Assembly (NCBI GenBank): GCA_023150455.1
Contig: JAKLKW010000001.1
Location: 1 to 64,000 of the forward strand
DNA: 64,000 bases
Source of the DNA: Alphaproteobacteria bacterium
GTDB lineage: Bacteria; Pseudomonadota; Alphaproteobacteria; JAEULC01
Direction: 5' to 3'
Both the position numbers and the translations under genes were made by a program. Shown piece by piece: positions 55,749-63,931 of the stretch (within the stretch, counting starts at the first letter, position 1; each line of letters starts with the position of its first letter). The notes beneath the pieces are model-generated. The model was not told where the DNA came from and searched no databases. It was given only the letters and a program-made list of their open reading frames with translations.

Positions 55749-56319
55749 CGCTGGTCCAGCTCGTCGATCAGGCGCTCGGCCGCGTCGCGGTCGACGGCGC
55801 GACCGTCATGCTCGGGTTCCGCGCCAAGGGCGGCAAGGCACACCATGTCGCGCTGCGCGACCCCCGCATCGCGCGCATCGTCCGGTCCTGCCGCGGTCTG
55901 CCCGGCCAGCGCCTGTTCCGCTGTTTCGACGAGACCGGCGAATGCCATCCGATCTACCCGCAGGACGTCAACGACTACCTCGAGGCGGCCACGGGACTGA
56001 TTTCACGGCCAAGGACTTCCGCACCTGGTCGGCCACGCTGCCGGCGACGACGCTGCTCGAGCGCGAGGCGCCGCCCCGGGGCACGGCCGCGGCCAGGCGG
56101 ACGATCAATCGCTGCATCGGCACGGTTGCCGCGGCCCTGGGAAATACGCCGGCGGTCTGCCGCAAGTCCCATGTCCATCCCGGAGTGTTCTCGGCCTTCG
56201 TCGATGGCAGGCTGAAGGGTGCGCGTCCGTGCCGGATCGCCGCCAAGATCGCCGTGCAGCCCGCGGACATCGTGCGCGCGCGTCAGTCGCTCCTGCGGCT
56301 CGCCGCCGCCGCGCCGTGA
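55749..56319 (+). pseudogene. DNA topoisomerase IB remnant (truncated, frameshifted, catalytic Tyr lost)
   Basis: Two frames together read like the C-terminal half of a bacterial poxvirus-type topoisomerase IB. Frame one gives ALVQLVDQALGRV, VMLGFRAKGGKAHHVALRD and LPGQRLFRCFDETGECHPIYPQDVNDYLEAATG. Frame two continues TDFTAKDFRTW and then VAAALGNTPAVCRKSHVHPGVFSAFVDG, with the stop at 56319. One base is missing near 55996. The N-terminal domain and the RVGNEEYARENGSYGLTTLR-like segment are also gone. The catalytic tyrosine position, usually CRKCYVHP-like, reads CRKSHVHP. The product cannot be active. Confidence 0.82.
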
Positions 56320-56423
56320 TCGATTCGGGGCGCCGCGAACGGGTCAACGCGGCGCATGCGGGGAACGTGCCCCTACCGGCGCCCGTTTTGGACGAACGGC
56401 ATGGTCCTGCAATGGAGGTTTCG

Positions 56424-56777
56424 ATGGCGGCGCGCGGCGACAAGGCCAAGCGGTCAGGCACAAGGCGTGGCGCGGGGCGCGGCGCGGGCACGGCACGCCC
56501 GAGCGGCCTGCCGCCCGATCCGCAGGACCTCGGTCGGCCGATGACACCGGACGAGAAGATCGACGAGGCGTCGCTCGAGAGCATGGTCGCAAGCGACCCG
56601 CCGGCGCGGCCCATGAGCACCGGAGCGCCGCCGCGGCGCAAGGGGCCGGCACAGCCCGGCGACGAGACGATCGAGCGCCGCGAACGCGAGCTGTGGGAAG
56701 CCGACGGCCGCCCGGCCGGGCGCGACGAGGACTACTGGCGTCGCGCGGCGAACGAGATCCGGCCGCGTCACCCATGA
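56424..56777 (+). CDS. DUF2934 domain-containing small protein
   Basis: Protein of 117 residues. The start MAARGDKAKRSGTRRGAGRG is chosen because GGAGG lies 5 bases before ATG 56424. The N-terminal third is basic and disordered. The C-terminal segment ERRERELWEADGRPAGRDEDYWRRAANEI matches the short DUF2934 motif (helix with W-E-x-G-R-P-x-G-R-D-x-x-x-W). Function is unknown; such proteins are common in rhizobia-like alphaproteobacteria. Confidence 0.72.
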   Translation: MAARGDKAKRSGTRRGAGRGAGTARPSGLPPDPQDLGRPMTPDEKIDEASLESMVASDPPARPMSTGAPPRRKGPAQPGDETIERRERELWEADGRPAGRDEDYWRRAANEIRPRHP

Positions 56778-56860
56778 CGACCGGCCGGCGCGAGGACGAG
56801 CGACCCTCGTCCTGCACGATCGAGCAGCTCTGAAGCCCGCGGGTCGGGGGCAGCGCCCGG

Positions 56861-57073
56861 CTAGAACCCCCGCGCGACGGTCTGCGCCAACAGCCCGATG
56901 CCGCCGCCGCCGAGCAGGCCGATCAGGAACCCGACCAGCGACGACCGCGCGCCGCCGCGCCGCGGCCTCGGCGGGCCGAACCAGGAGATCGGCTCGGCGT
57001 CATGGATGTGCGGCGCGAGACGGTGCGCGTCGGGCACACCCCAACATGTGTGCGAAACGGTACGGCGACCCAT
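56861..57073 (-). CDS. Possible small protein with a C-terminal membrane segment
   Basis: From MGRRTVSHTCWGVPDAHRL at 57073 there are 70 residues. The middle is proline/arginine-rich (WFGPPRPRRGGARSS), and the end LVGFLIGLLGGGGIGLLAQTVA is a plausible membrane helix, so it could be a tail-anchored small protein. An upstream extension exists in the ORF track, but I see no ribosome binding site for it. I do not recognise a family and the gene may not be real. Confidence 0.35.
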   Translation of the reverse strand: MGRRTVSHTCWGVPDAHRLAPHIHDAEPISWFGPPRPRRGGARSSLVGFLIGLLGGGGIGLLAQTVARGF

Positions 57074-57352
57074 CGAGAGCATGGCTGTTTGCCTCGTGCA
57101 TGCGGACGACAAGCGGAAGGACAAGAGACAAATGCGGAATATCACCTTGGGGTTCCCGCTGACGGCGTGATCACCCCGAGGCGCGCTACCTTGTGGAGGG
57201 ACCCGCACCTATCTTTGTGGGTTTGGGCGGTCTACTCTTTGCCGCGCATCGGTCGCGGGCTCGGGGGCGGGCCTGCGAGGGAAAGGGGGTCGGTCGACCC
57301 CGGCCGAGCAGGGCCAGGTAGAGGGGAGGGGCATGACTCCCGGGGCGGGGCG

Positions 57353-59119
57353 ATGAAGCGGGTCGAGTCCGAGCTGCTGCAACCAACCGTCGAGGAGCGG
57401 TTCCGGCTGCTGGCCGACGCGGCGCCGGTCATGGTCTGGGTCAGCGGGCCGGACAGGCTGCGCTCGTGGTTCAATCAGTTCTGGCTGGCGTTCCGCGGTC
57501 GCACGATGGAGGAGGAGCTCGGCGACGGCTGGTCCGAAGGCGTGCACCCCGAGGATCACGACCGCTGCGTCGCGACCTACGCGACCGCCTTCGAGCGCCG
57601 GGCGCGCTTCGAGATGGACTACCGCCTGCGCCGTTCCGACGGCCAGTTCCGCTGGGTGCTCGACCGCGGCGTTCCGCATTTCGATGCGGCCGGCCGGTTC
57701 GCGGGCTACGTCGGCAGCTGCATCGACATCCACGAGCGGCGCGAGGCCGAGCAGCGGGCGAAAGCGAGCGAGCAGCGCCTGGCGCTGGCGCTGGCGCAGC
57801 TGGAGCTCGTGCTCGAGGCGACGGGCACGGGCACCTGGGAGACCGACCTGCTCACGGGCCGCACCATGCGCTCGGAAGTGCAGACCAGGCTGTTCGGCCT
57901 GAAGCCGAGTCCGAGCCCCGAGCGCTGGGAGGACGGCTTCGATCGCGTCCATCCCGAGGACCAGCCGGAGTTCCGCGCGATCTTCGAGGCGGCCCGCCGC
58001 GGCGAGATCGAACGGTTCGAGCAGGAATGCCGCGTCGTCTGGCCGAGCGGCGAGCTCAGGTGGCTGCACCGGCGCGGCATCGTGGTCCGCGAAGCCGACG
58101 GCCAGCCGCGCTGGATCCGCGGCGTCGCGCTCGACGTCACCGAGCGCAAGCGCTCGGAGGAGGCGAACGGTCACCTGGCGGCGATCGTGGCGTCGTCCAA
58201 CGACGCCATCATGAGCCTGACGCTCGAGGGCCGGATCATGTCGTGGAATCCGGCGGCCGAACGGCTGTTCGGCCACGGCGGCGACGAGATGCACGGCCGG
58301 CTCCTGGCGAGCCTGGTTCCCGAGGACAGCGTCGCGGCGGTGACCGAGCGGATCGCCGCGGTGCGCGCCGGCGACAGCACGCGCCTGGAGACGACGTTCC
58401 GGCACCAGAGCGGCGAGCCGGTCGCGGTCGCGCTTTCCGCCGCGCCGGTGCGCGCCTCGGCCGGGACGGTCTTCGCCATCTCGGTGGTGGCGCGCGACAT
58501 CGGCGCGAGCAAGCGCCAGGAGGAGCGCCGCAATGTCCTGATCCAGGAACTCAATCACCGCGTCAAGAACACCCTGTCGATCCTGCAGTCGATCGCGATG
58601 CAGACCTTGAAGGGCGTCGATGCTGCGAAGCGGCAGGACTTCCTGTCGCGGCTGATGGCGCTGTCGCGCTGCCACGATCTCCTGACCGATACGGCCTGGG
58701 AGAACGCCGAGCTCGGCGCGCTCCTGCTGCGGACGCTCGCGCCCTACCGTTCGGACCGGGCGTCGGAGCGGCTCGCCTTGAACGGACCGCTCGTGCGCCT
58801 GCCGCCGAGCACGGCGCTGTCCCTCGCGCTGGCGCTGCACGAGCTTGCGACCAACGCGGTCAAGTACGGCGCCTTGTCGGTGCCGGCCGGCCGGGTCGCG
58901 GTCGACTGGCAGATAGAGCCGCGCGAGTCCGGCCAGGCCCTGCGCATCAACTGGCGGGAGCACGACGGGCCGCCGGTCGTGCCGCCGCAGGAACACGGGT
59001 TCGGGTCGCGCCTGCTGCGGGGCCTCGGCACGCAGGCCGGCGCGTCGGTGCAGCACGAGTTCCGGCCGGACGGCGTGGTATGCGCGATCGCGCTGCCGCT
59101 CAAGCGGGAGAAACCCTAG
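57353..59119 (+). CDS. HWE-family sensor histidine kinase with three PAS domains
   Basis: Cytosolic kinase of 588 residues with no membrane segment. PAS/PAC units occupy roughly 15-135 (DAAPVMVWVSG, DGQFRWVLDRG, GYVGSCIDIHERR), 145-275 (GVALDVTERKR) and 285-395 (SNDAIMSLTLEGRIMSWNPAAERLFG). The transmitter begins with the phospho-accepting LNHRVKNTLSILQSIAMQTL near 402. The N-box is HELATNAVKYGALS near 495, and the INWREHDGPPV near 533 supplies the W-x-E of the HWE name. No response regulator is adjacent, so it is an orphan. ATG 57353 was chosen because upstream sequence in the frame is not conserved-looking. Confidence 0.92.
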   Translation: MKRVESELLQPTVEERFRLLADAAPVMVWVSGPDRLRSWFNQFWLAFRGRTMEEELGDGWSEGVHPEDHDRCVATYATAFERRARFEMDYRLRRSDGQFRWVLDRGVPHFDAAGRFAGYVGSCIDIHERREAEQRAKASEQRLALALAQLELVLEATGTGTWETDLLTGRTMRSEVQTRLFGLKPSPSPERWEDGFDRVHPEDQPEFRAIFEAARRGEIERFEQECRVVWPSGELRWLHRRGIVVREADGQPRWIRGVALDVTERKRSEEANGHLAAIVASSNDAIMSLTLEGRIMSWNPAAERLFGHGGDEMHGRLLASLVPEDSVAAVTERIAAVRAGDSTRLETTFRHQSGEPVAVALSAAPVRASAGTVFAISVVARDIGASKRQEERRNVLIQELNHRVKNTLSILQSIAMQTLKGVDAAKRQDFLSRLMALSRCHDLLTDTAWENAELGALLLRTLAPYRSDRASERLALNGPLVRLPPSTALSLALALHELATNAVKYGALSVPAGRVAVDWQIEPRESGQALRINWREHDGPPVVPPQEHGFGSRLLRGLGTQAGASVQHEFRPDGVVCAIALPLKREKP

Positions 59120-59219
59120 CGGCACCGTGCCGGCGAAGGGGCGGCCGGCGAGGCGGGGCAATGAGCATCGGACAACCGGGGGCGAGCGCGACCGGTCGCG
59201 CGGAGAGGGGACGAAGCGG

Positions 59220-59588
59220 ATGTTGATCGATTGGGAGAAGGTTCCGGTCGTCGCGGGCATGCGGGCGGGATCGACGCGCCGTGGCGTATGCGGCGACAAG
59301 ATGTCGGCGGTCCTGGTCACCACGACGCCCGATGCGAAGTTCGACGGCAAGACCCACTGGCACGACAACGAGCAGATGCTGATCGTGGTCTCAGGCAGCA
59401 TCACACTCAAGATCGACGACCGGACCGTCGAGGCGAAGCCCGGCGACCTCGTGTTCTTCCCGCCGGGTTGCCGCCACGCCGCCATCGGCGTGGGTCCCGA
59501 GGGCTGCGTCTACTACGAGCTGTTCGCGCCGGCGCGCCCGGACCAGCTGCCGGGCTGGGTCGGGCGATCGGTGCTGCGGTTCGACTAG
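59220..59588 (+). CDS. Cupin domain-containing protein
   Basis: Single cupin of 122 residues. Motif one is THWHDNEQMLIVVSGSITLKIDD (metal-binding His residues near 44-46 and the following Glu/Gln), and motif two is EAKPGDLVFFPPGCRHAAIG (His near 80). ATG 59220 follows GAGAGGGGACGAAGCGG. The fold could serve as an enzyme or small-molecule sensor; no substrate can be assigned. It is 100 bases downstream of the HWE kinase gene, and a perfect-stem hairpin follows. Confidence 0.88.
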   Translation: MLIDWEKVPVVAGMRAGSTRRGVCGDKMSAVLVTTTPDAKFDGKTHWHDNEQMLIVVSGSITLKIDDRTVEAKPGDLVFFPPGCRHAAIGVGPEGCVYYELFAPARPDQLPGWVGRSVLRFD

Positions 59589-59610
59589 GAAGGCGCCGCC
59601 ACGATATCGG

Positions 59611-59640
59611 CCGGCCGCGCCTGCTGGGGCGCGGCCGGCG
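59611..59640. terminator. Bidirectional terminator-like hairpin between convergent genes
   Basis: GCCGGCCGCGCC (59611-59622) pairs perfectly with GGCGCGGCCGGC (59629-59640) around a 6-base loop. It sits between the stop codons of the cupin gene and the convergent membrane-protein gene, where it could serve both. No T-run is present. Confidence 0.65.
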
Positions 59641-59651
59641 GATCGCGGTAG

Positions 59652-61496
59652 TCAGGTCGCCGGCAGCTCCCGCAGGAGGCTTACGGCATATTCGAAGCCG
59701 TGGATATCGGCCGCGGCGTCGCGCGGCCGCTTGTTGCCGAGCTCCCGACACGGCTGCTCCAGCCATGCATCGGCACGGGCCGCGTCGCCGAAGCACTTCT
59801 GCGCTTCCGCCCGCAGCGCCCGCATCCGTTCGGCGCGCGCGCCGTCCAGCGGGTGGGTCCCAGCGGCGGACGCGGCGTCGGGGATACACAACCCCAGCAC
59901 GGCGCCGATGGTGACGCTGGCCGCGCTGGCGACGGCGATGTTGTCCATCGCCAGGGCCGCATGGCCGAGCAGTAGGTTGAACGAGACCGACGCGGCCATG
60001 AATCCGACGGTGCCGGTGGCCAAGCCTTGCCATCCTATCTCGGCCGGGCGCGACGGCCGCCGCTGCATTGCCACGTTGTCGAGATGGTAGGCATAGAATC
60101 CGCCCGTCACCATTGCCGGCAAGGCGAACGGGGCGACAATCAGCGCGCCGGTAATCGTGAACTCGCCGAACACGCGTCCCCACAGCACCGACGCCACGAA
60201 CCCGGCAATGCCGCAGGCGATGGCGACCCGAAGCTGGCAGGCGGCGATGGCCAACCGGCTGCCATCGGCGGCGGCTGCCCACGAGCCCCGCTTCATCATG
60301 CGCCTGCGCATGAGGTCCGCCACCAGGATCGCCGCGACGTGCGGAACGAGAATCGACGTCGTGTCGACGAACGGCTGATACCACTGGCGGGGAAACAACG
60401 CCGAGCGCGTCCACAGGTCGAAATTGCCCAGCACCACGGCCGCGAACTCGATCAGCGCAACGGCCACCGTCACGACGACGATGCCGACGAGCAGCAGGTC
60501 GGCATTGCTCGGCTGTGCCGTGGCATCGGTTAGGCTGAAGCCCAACGCCCGCAGCCTCGGGTCTATGTCGGTGTACGGCTGCTTCTGCATGCGCACTGCG
60601 CAAGCGATCAGGATATAGAGCTTGTAGAGGCAGCCGCGGATTTCCGCGTGCAGTGCGGCATTCTCGTACGCCTTGTTCCGACGCCGCTCGGTTCGGTACG
60701 CCGCGATGTCGTCTTTCATGGCGTCGCGCTTGTCCTCGATGCTTTGCAGGTCTGTTTCGTAGGCCCGCAGCAGTTCGGCGGCGAGGCCGCCGAAGTCGCC
60801 TGACTGCCGTAGCAACCTGAGGGCGTGCACGAGGCAGCTGAGCCGTGCCCAATTGTGCTCGAGGCTCCGGCGCGGCCGGTCGAAATCGGACTTCTCGACT
60901 CCGTCCATGTCCGCCGCCTGGAGCGCTTCCTTGGCGTATATGGAAAACTCGAAATCAGCGGCGGCGAGACGCTCGGCCAGGGCTTTGGCGGCGGCCGGTA
61001 TATAGGCGCGCTCGTGGGCGAATTTGCGCACCATCCGCTCGATGACGAGGAGCCCGGGAACCATCGGCATCACTCCCACCAGGATGAAGGCGATGGCGAT
61101 CGGAACGATGGCGTAGCCGGCCTTTTCACCGATTTCCTTCGGCAGCGGGATGCCAATCGCGCCGAGATTCTTCGGCCCTATGAGCGACAGCAAGACCACG
61201 GTTGCGGCCATCGCCCCGAAATAGGTCATGAATCCCGTCGTGTATTCCTGGTGCGTCGCCAGCTGGCGTGGCAGCAGCTGATAGACGAAATCGTCGCCGG
61301 GCTCTGTGCTGCGCTCGTTGAATTTCTGGCGACAGAAGAGAAACACGTACGCAATGGCGGCGATCAGGCAGCCGAAGAAAAGCGGGCTCCAATGGTCGAG
61401 CGGGACGCCGAATTCCATCGGCTGCGTCGCCGCGGCGGCGGGCTGGGTCGGCTGGTTCGGCAGCATGGCGAGCAGGTCGATCGATCGCGACTCCAT
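59652..61496 (-). CDS. Polytopic membrane protein with C-terminal MbcA/ParS/Xre-type (DUF2384) antitoxin domain
   Basis: Protein of 614 residues from ATG 61496 (AGAAG 4 bases upstream). Three hydrophobic segments lie in the first 150 residues (SPLFFGCLIAAIAYVFLF, YFGAMAATVVLLSLIG, AIVPIAIAFILVGVMPMVPG). A helical soluble region of about 200 residues follows (ALAERLAAADFEF, EDKRDAMKDDIAAYRTERRR). Then come about seven more segments (LLLVGIVVVTVAVALIEFA onwards). The last 50 residues, AEAQKCFGDAARADAWLEQP, then CRELGNKRPRDAAADIHG and a closing EYAVSLLREL, match the toxin-binding domain of MbcA/ParS antitoxins. No RES-type toxin gene is nearby. I know of no function for this combination; it could tether or sense a partner at the membrane. 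Confidence 0.75.
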   Translation of the reverse strand: MESRSIDLLAMLPNQPTQPAAAATQPMEFGVPLDHWSPLFFGCLIAAIAYVFLFCRQKFNERSTEPGDDFVYQLLPRQLATHQEYTTGFMTYFGAMAATVVLLSLIGPKNLGAIGIPLPKEIGEKAGYAIVPIAIAFILVGVMPMVPGLLVIERMVRKFAHERAYIPAAAKALAERLAAADFEFSIYAKEALQAADMDGVEKSDFDRPRRSLEHNWARLSCLVHALRLLRQSGDFGGLAAELLRAYETDLQSIEDKRDAMKDDIAAYRTERRRNKAYENAALHAEIRGCLYKLYILIACAVRMQKQPYTDIDPRLRALGFSLTDATAQPSNADLLLVGIVVVTVAVALIEFAAVVLGNFDLWTRSALFPRQWYQPFVDTTSILVPHVAAILVADLMRRRMMKRGSWAAAADGSRLAIAACQLRVAIACGIAGFVASVLWGRVFGEFTITGALIVAPFALPAMVTGGFYAYHLDNVAMQRRPSRPAEIGWQGLATGTVGFMAASVSFNLLLGHAALAMDNIAVASAASVTIGAVLGLCIPDAASAAGTHPLDGARAERMRALRAEAQKCFGDAARADAWLEQPCRELGNKRPRDAAADIHGFEYAVSLLRELPAT

Positions 61497-61543
61497 GAGA
61501 CTTCTCCCCCGGGTTATGGTCCATGGAAGGCGGAGCGAGGTCG

Positions 61544-61732
61544 CTAGTAGCAGCGCCCGTTGAAGCAGCGACCTTGCGCCACCACGAACGACCCGGGCGC
61601 TGGCTGGCTTGCCACCGACGGCTCCGAGGCCGGCGGTCCAGCCCAACCGGGCGCGGCGGGCGGGATCGCGAGCGCAAGCACGACGATCGCGGCGAAGGAA
61701 CGGAACACGAAAGCGGCACGACGTCCTGGCAT
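61544..61732 (-). CDS. Small secreted protein, 62 residues
   Basis: ATG 61732 with AAGGAGG 6 bases upstream is an excellent start, unlike the longer ORF-track start. The signal peptide MPGRRAAFVFRSFAAIVVLALA is followed by a proline/alanine/serine-rich linker and a C-terminal VVAQGRCFNGRCY with two cysteines that may form a small disulfide loop. It is 47 bases upstream of the DUF2384 membrane-protein gene, in the same direction, so the two are probably cotranscribed. No family recognised. Confidence 0.65.
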   Translation of the reverse strand: MPGRRAAFVFRSFAAIVVLALAIPPAAPGWAGPPASEPSVASQPAPGSFVVAQGRCFNGRCY

Positions 61733-61865
61733 GGCTGCCTCCTTGGAACGACGGTGCGCTCCGGGCCGCGCAATCGGGCCGGTCAGGGGAGCCTCTTCCA
61801 TGACACTACAGGAGCGCACAATCCGGCTCCCGTATGCATCTTATGGTGGTCGTGACGCGAACTCT

Positions 61866-61879
61866 GTGAACTGGTTCAC
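61866..61879. promoter_or_regulatory. Perfect 14-bp palindrome upstream of the secreted-peptide/membrane-protein operon
   Basis: GTGAACTGGTTCAC is a 6-2-6 perfect inverted repeat in the 184-base gap between the flavin reductase stop and the small secreted protein start, about 134 bases before the latter. Its size and symmetry suit a TetR- or LacI-type operator. Assignment is by symmetry only. Confidence 0.35.
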
Positions 61880-61916
61880 TGACTCCCCGGCCACGCGCCG
61901 GGGCGGCGACGCGCCG

Positions 61917-63089
61917 CTACCGAGCCGGCCGGCGCGCCTGCTGCCGCTCGCGGTACTGGAGCCACCAGCCGTAGTTGGGCGGCCAGTAGCCGAACTGGCG
62001 CTGATTGTCGGGCTTGCCGGCGAGCGCGATCGCGGCGTGCAGCGGCCAGTTGGGGTCGTAGAGCGCCTCGCGGCCGATGGCGACGAGGTCGGCCTGGCCC
62101 TGCGCCAGGATGTCCTCCGCGTGCGCGGGCTCGGTGATCAGGCCGACGGCCATGGTCGGCATGCCCAGCCTGCTGCGGATCTCCGCGGCGAAGGGAACCT
62201 GGTAGCCCGGCGGCGGTCCGCCGATCTTGTCGAAGACGGCGAGCGAGTTCGCGCCGCGGATGCCGCCGGAAGAGCAGTCGATCGCGTCGATGCCACGGGC
62301 GCGCAGCTCGGCTGCGAGCACCAGCGTGTCGGCCATGTCCCAGCCGGAATCGACCCGGTCGATGCAAGACAGGCGGAACAGGATGGGCTTAGGTGCCGGG
62401 AAATTGGCACGCACGGCCGCGGCGACCTCGAGGGCGAAGCGCATGCGACCGTGGCGGTCGCCGCCATAGGCGTCGGTGCGCTTGTTGGCGACCGGCGACA
62501 GGAAGGTGTGGATCAGGTAGCCGTGCGCCGCGTGGATGTCGAGCACGTCGAAGCCCGCCGCGGCGACCCGCCGTGCGCCCTGGCCGAACGCGTCGACCAC
62601 GGCGGCGATCTCGGCGAGCGTCAGGGCGGCGGGCACGTGATAGCCCTCGGCCGAGGGCTCGGCGGTGCTCGCGACCGGCGTCCAGGGCGGCTCGCCGCGC
62701 GCCGCGTCCTCCGCTCCCAGCGGGCGCAGGCCGTCCCACGGCTTCTGGCGCGCCGCCTTGGGCCCGCAATGCCCGATCTGCGCGCCCGGCACCGAGCCGC
62801 AGCGCCTGAGCAGCTCGGCGATGCGGCCGAGCGGCGCGATGTGCTCGTCCTTCCAGATGCCGCAGTCGCGGTAGGTGCTGCGGCCGCGCGGCTCGACGCA
62901 CAGCACTTCCGTGAACACCAGCCCGGCGCGCGCGATGGCGAAGCGGCCGAGATGGGCGAGGTGCCAGTCGTTGGCGAACCCGTCCTCGGCCTCGTACATC
63001 TGCATCGGCGCGATGACGATGCGGTTGGGCAGCGTGACGCCGCCCAGCGTGAACGGCGAGAACAGATGCGAGTTCGCGATATCCTGCAT
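61917..63089 (-). CDS. NADH:flavin oxidoreductase, old yellow enzyme family (YqjM/XenA-like)
   Basis: FMN TIM-barrel reductase of 390 residues from ATG 63089, which has GGGGGAGCCCC upstream. Landmarks: SPFTLGGVTLPNRIVIAPMQMY at the N-terminus, AQIGHCGPKA (flavin contact), FDVLDIHAAHGYLIHTFLSPVANKRTDAYGG (substrate-binding His pair region) and LVAIGREALYDPNWPLHAA. Thermophilic-type OYEs usually have a cysteine in the PMCMYS-like segment that tunes the flavin; here it is PMQMYE. It reduces activated C=C bonds of unsaturated carbonyls. Its neighbour is a PotC-type permease gene 26 bases upstream, so it may act on the imported compound. Confidence 0.9.
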   Translation of the reverse strand: MQDIANSHLFSPFTLGGVTLPNRIVIAPMQMYEAEDGFANDWHLAHLGRFAIARAGLVFTEVLCVEPRGRSTYRDCGIWKDEHIAPLGRIAELLRRCGSVPGAQIGHCGPKAARQKPWDGLRPLGAEDAARGEPPWTPVASTAEPSAEGYHVPAALTLAEIAAVVDAFGQGARRVAAAGFDVLDIHAAHGYLIHTFLSPVANKRTDAYGGDRHGRMRFALEVAAAVRANFPAPKPILFRLSCIDRVDSGWDMADTLVLAAELRARGIDAIDCSSGGIRGANSLAVFDKIGGPPPGYQVPFAAEIRSRLGMPTMAVGLITEPAHAEDILAQGQADLVAIGREALYDPNWPLHAAIALAGKPDNQRQFGYWPPNYGWWLQYRERQQARRPAR

Positions 63090-63115
63090 GGGGCTCCCCC
63101 GGAACGCCGGCAATC

Positions 63116-63931
63116 TCAGGTCGGCGCGCTCATGTGCTTCAGGCCGTAGATGCGCTCCACCACCAGCAGCGCGAATACGGCCAGCAGCATCTGCACGGCG
63201 CTGAGCGCGGCGATCGAGGGGTCGAACTGGTGCTCGATGTAGCTCAGCATCACGACCGGCAGCGTGTTGGTCTCGGCGCTGCCGAAGAAGAACGAGATCG
63301 GCAGGTTGTCGAACGAGATGAGGATCGAGAACAGCGCGCCGGCGAAGATGCCGGGGCGGATCAAGGGCAGGGTGACGTACCAGAAGGTCTGCGGCCGGTT
63401 CGCCCCCAGGATCGAGGCGGTCTCCTCGAAGTCGGACGAGACGCCCCGGTAGACGCCGGCGACCGTGCGCATGATGTAGGGCAGGCCGACCACGGTGTGC
63501 GAGATGAGCAGGGACAGGAAGGAGACGCCGAGGCCGAGCGCCGAGAGGTAGAACAGAAAAGCGAGACCGAGCACGATCAGCGGCATGGCGAGCGGGGACA
63601 AGAGGAAGGTTGCGATCGCGTTGGCGTAGCGCGACCGGCCGCGCACCAGCGCCAGCGACGCCGGCACGCCGAGCAGGCAGGCCACGAGCGTCGAGGCGAA
63701 GGCGAGCTCGAGGCTGACGACGAAGGAGTCGAGGAAGGGCCGGTACTCGACGATCCGGTAGAACCAGCGCAGCGAGTAGCCGCGCAAGGGGAAGGCGACG
63801 AAGTTGGCGTCGTTGAAGGCGACGATCACGACGATGAGGATCGGCGCCAGCATGAAGGCGAAGAACAAGACGACGAAGGCGCCCAGCATCGGCGCTTCGG
63901 GATTGCGCTTGAACCGCCGCCAGAGGCGCAT
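63116..63931 (-). CDS. ABC transporter permease, PotC-like (spermidine/putrescine type)
   Basis: Permease of 271 residues from ATG 63931, which overlaps the preceding permease stop by one base (TGATG). Six hydrophobic segments; N-terminal FVVLFFAFMLAPILIVVIVAFND and FPLRGYSLRWF are typical PotC features. The coupling motif is FEETASILGANRPQTFWYVTLPLIRPGIFAG near 180-210. The family imports polyamines, amino-acid-like cations or organic acids. The rest of the importer lies outside the window. Confidence 0.92.
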   Translation of the reverse strand: MRLWRRFKRNPEAPMLGAFVVLFFAFMLAPILIVVIVAFNDANFVAFPLRGYSLRWFYRIVEYRPFLDSFVVSLELAFASTLVACLLGVPASLALVRGRSRYANAIATFLLSPLAMPLIVLGLAFLFYLSALGLGVSFLSLLISHTVVGLPYIMRTVAGVYRGVSSDFEETASILGANRPQTFWYVTLPLIRPGIFAGALFSILISFDNLPISFFFGSAETNTLPVVMLSYIEHQFDPSIAALSAVQMLLAVFALLVVERIYGLKHMSAPT

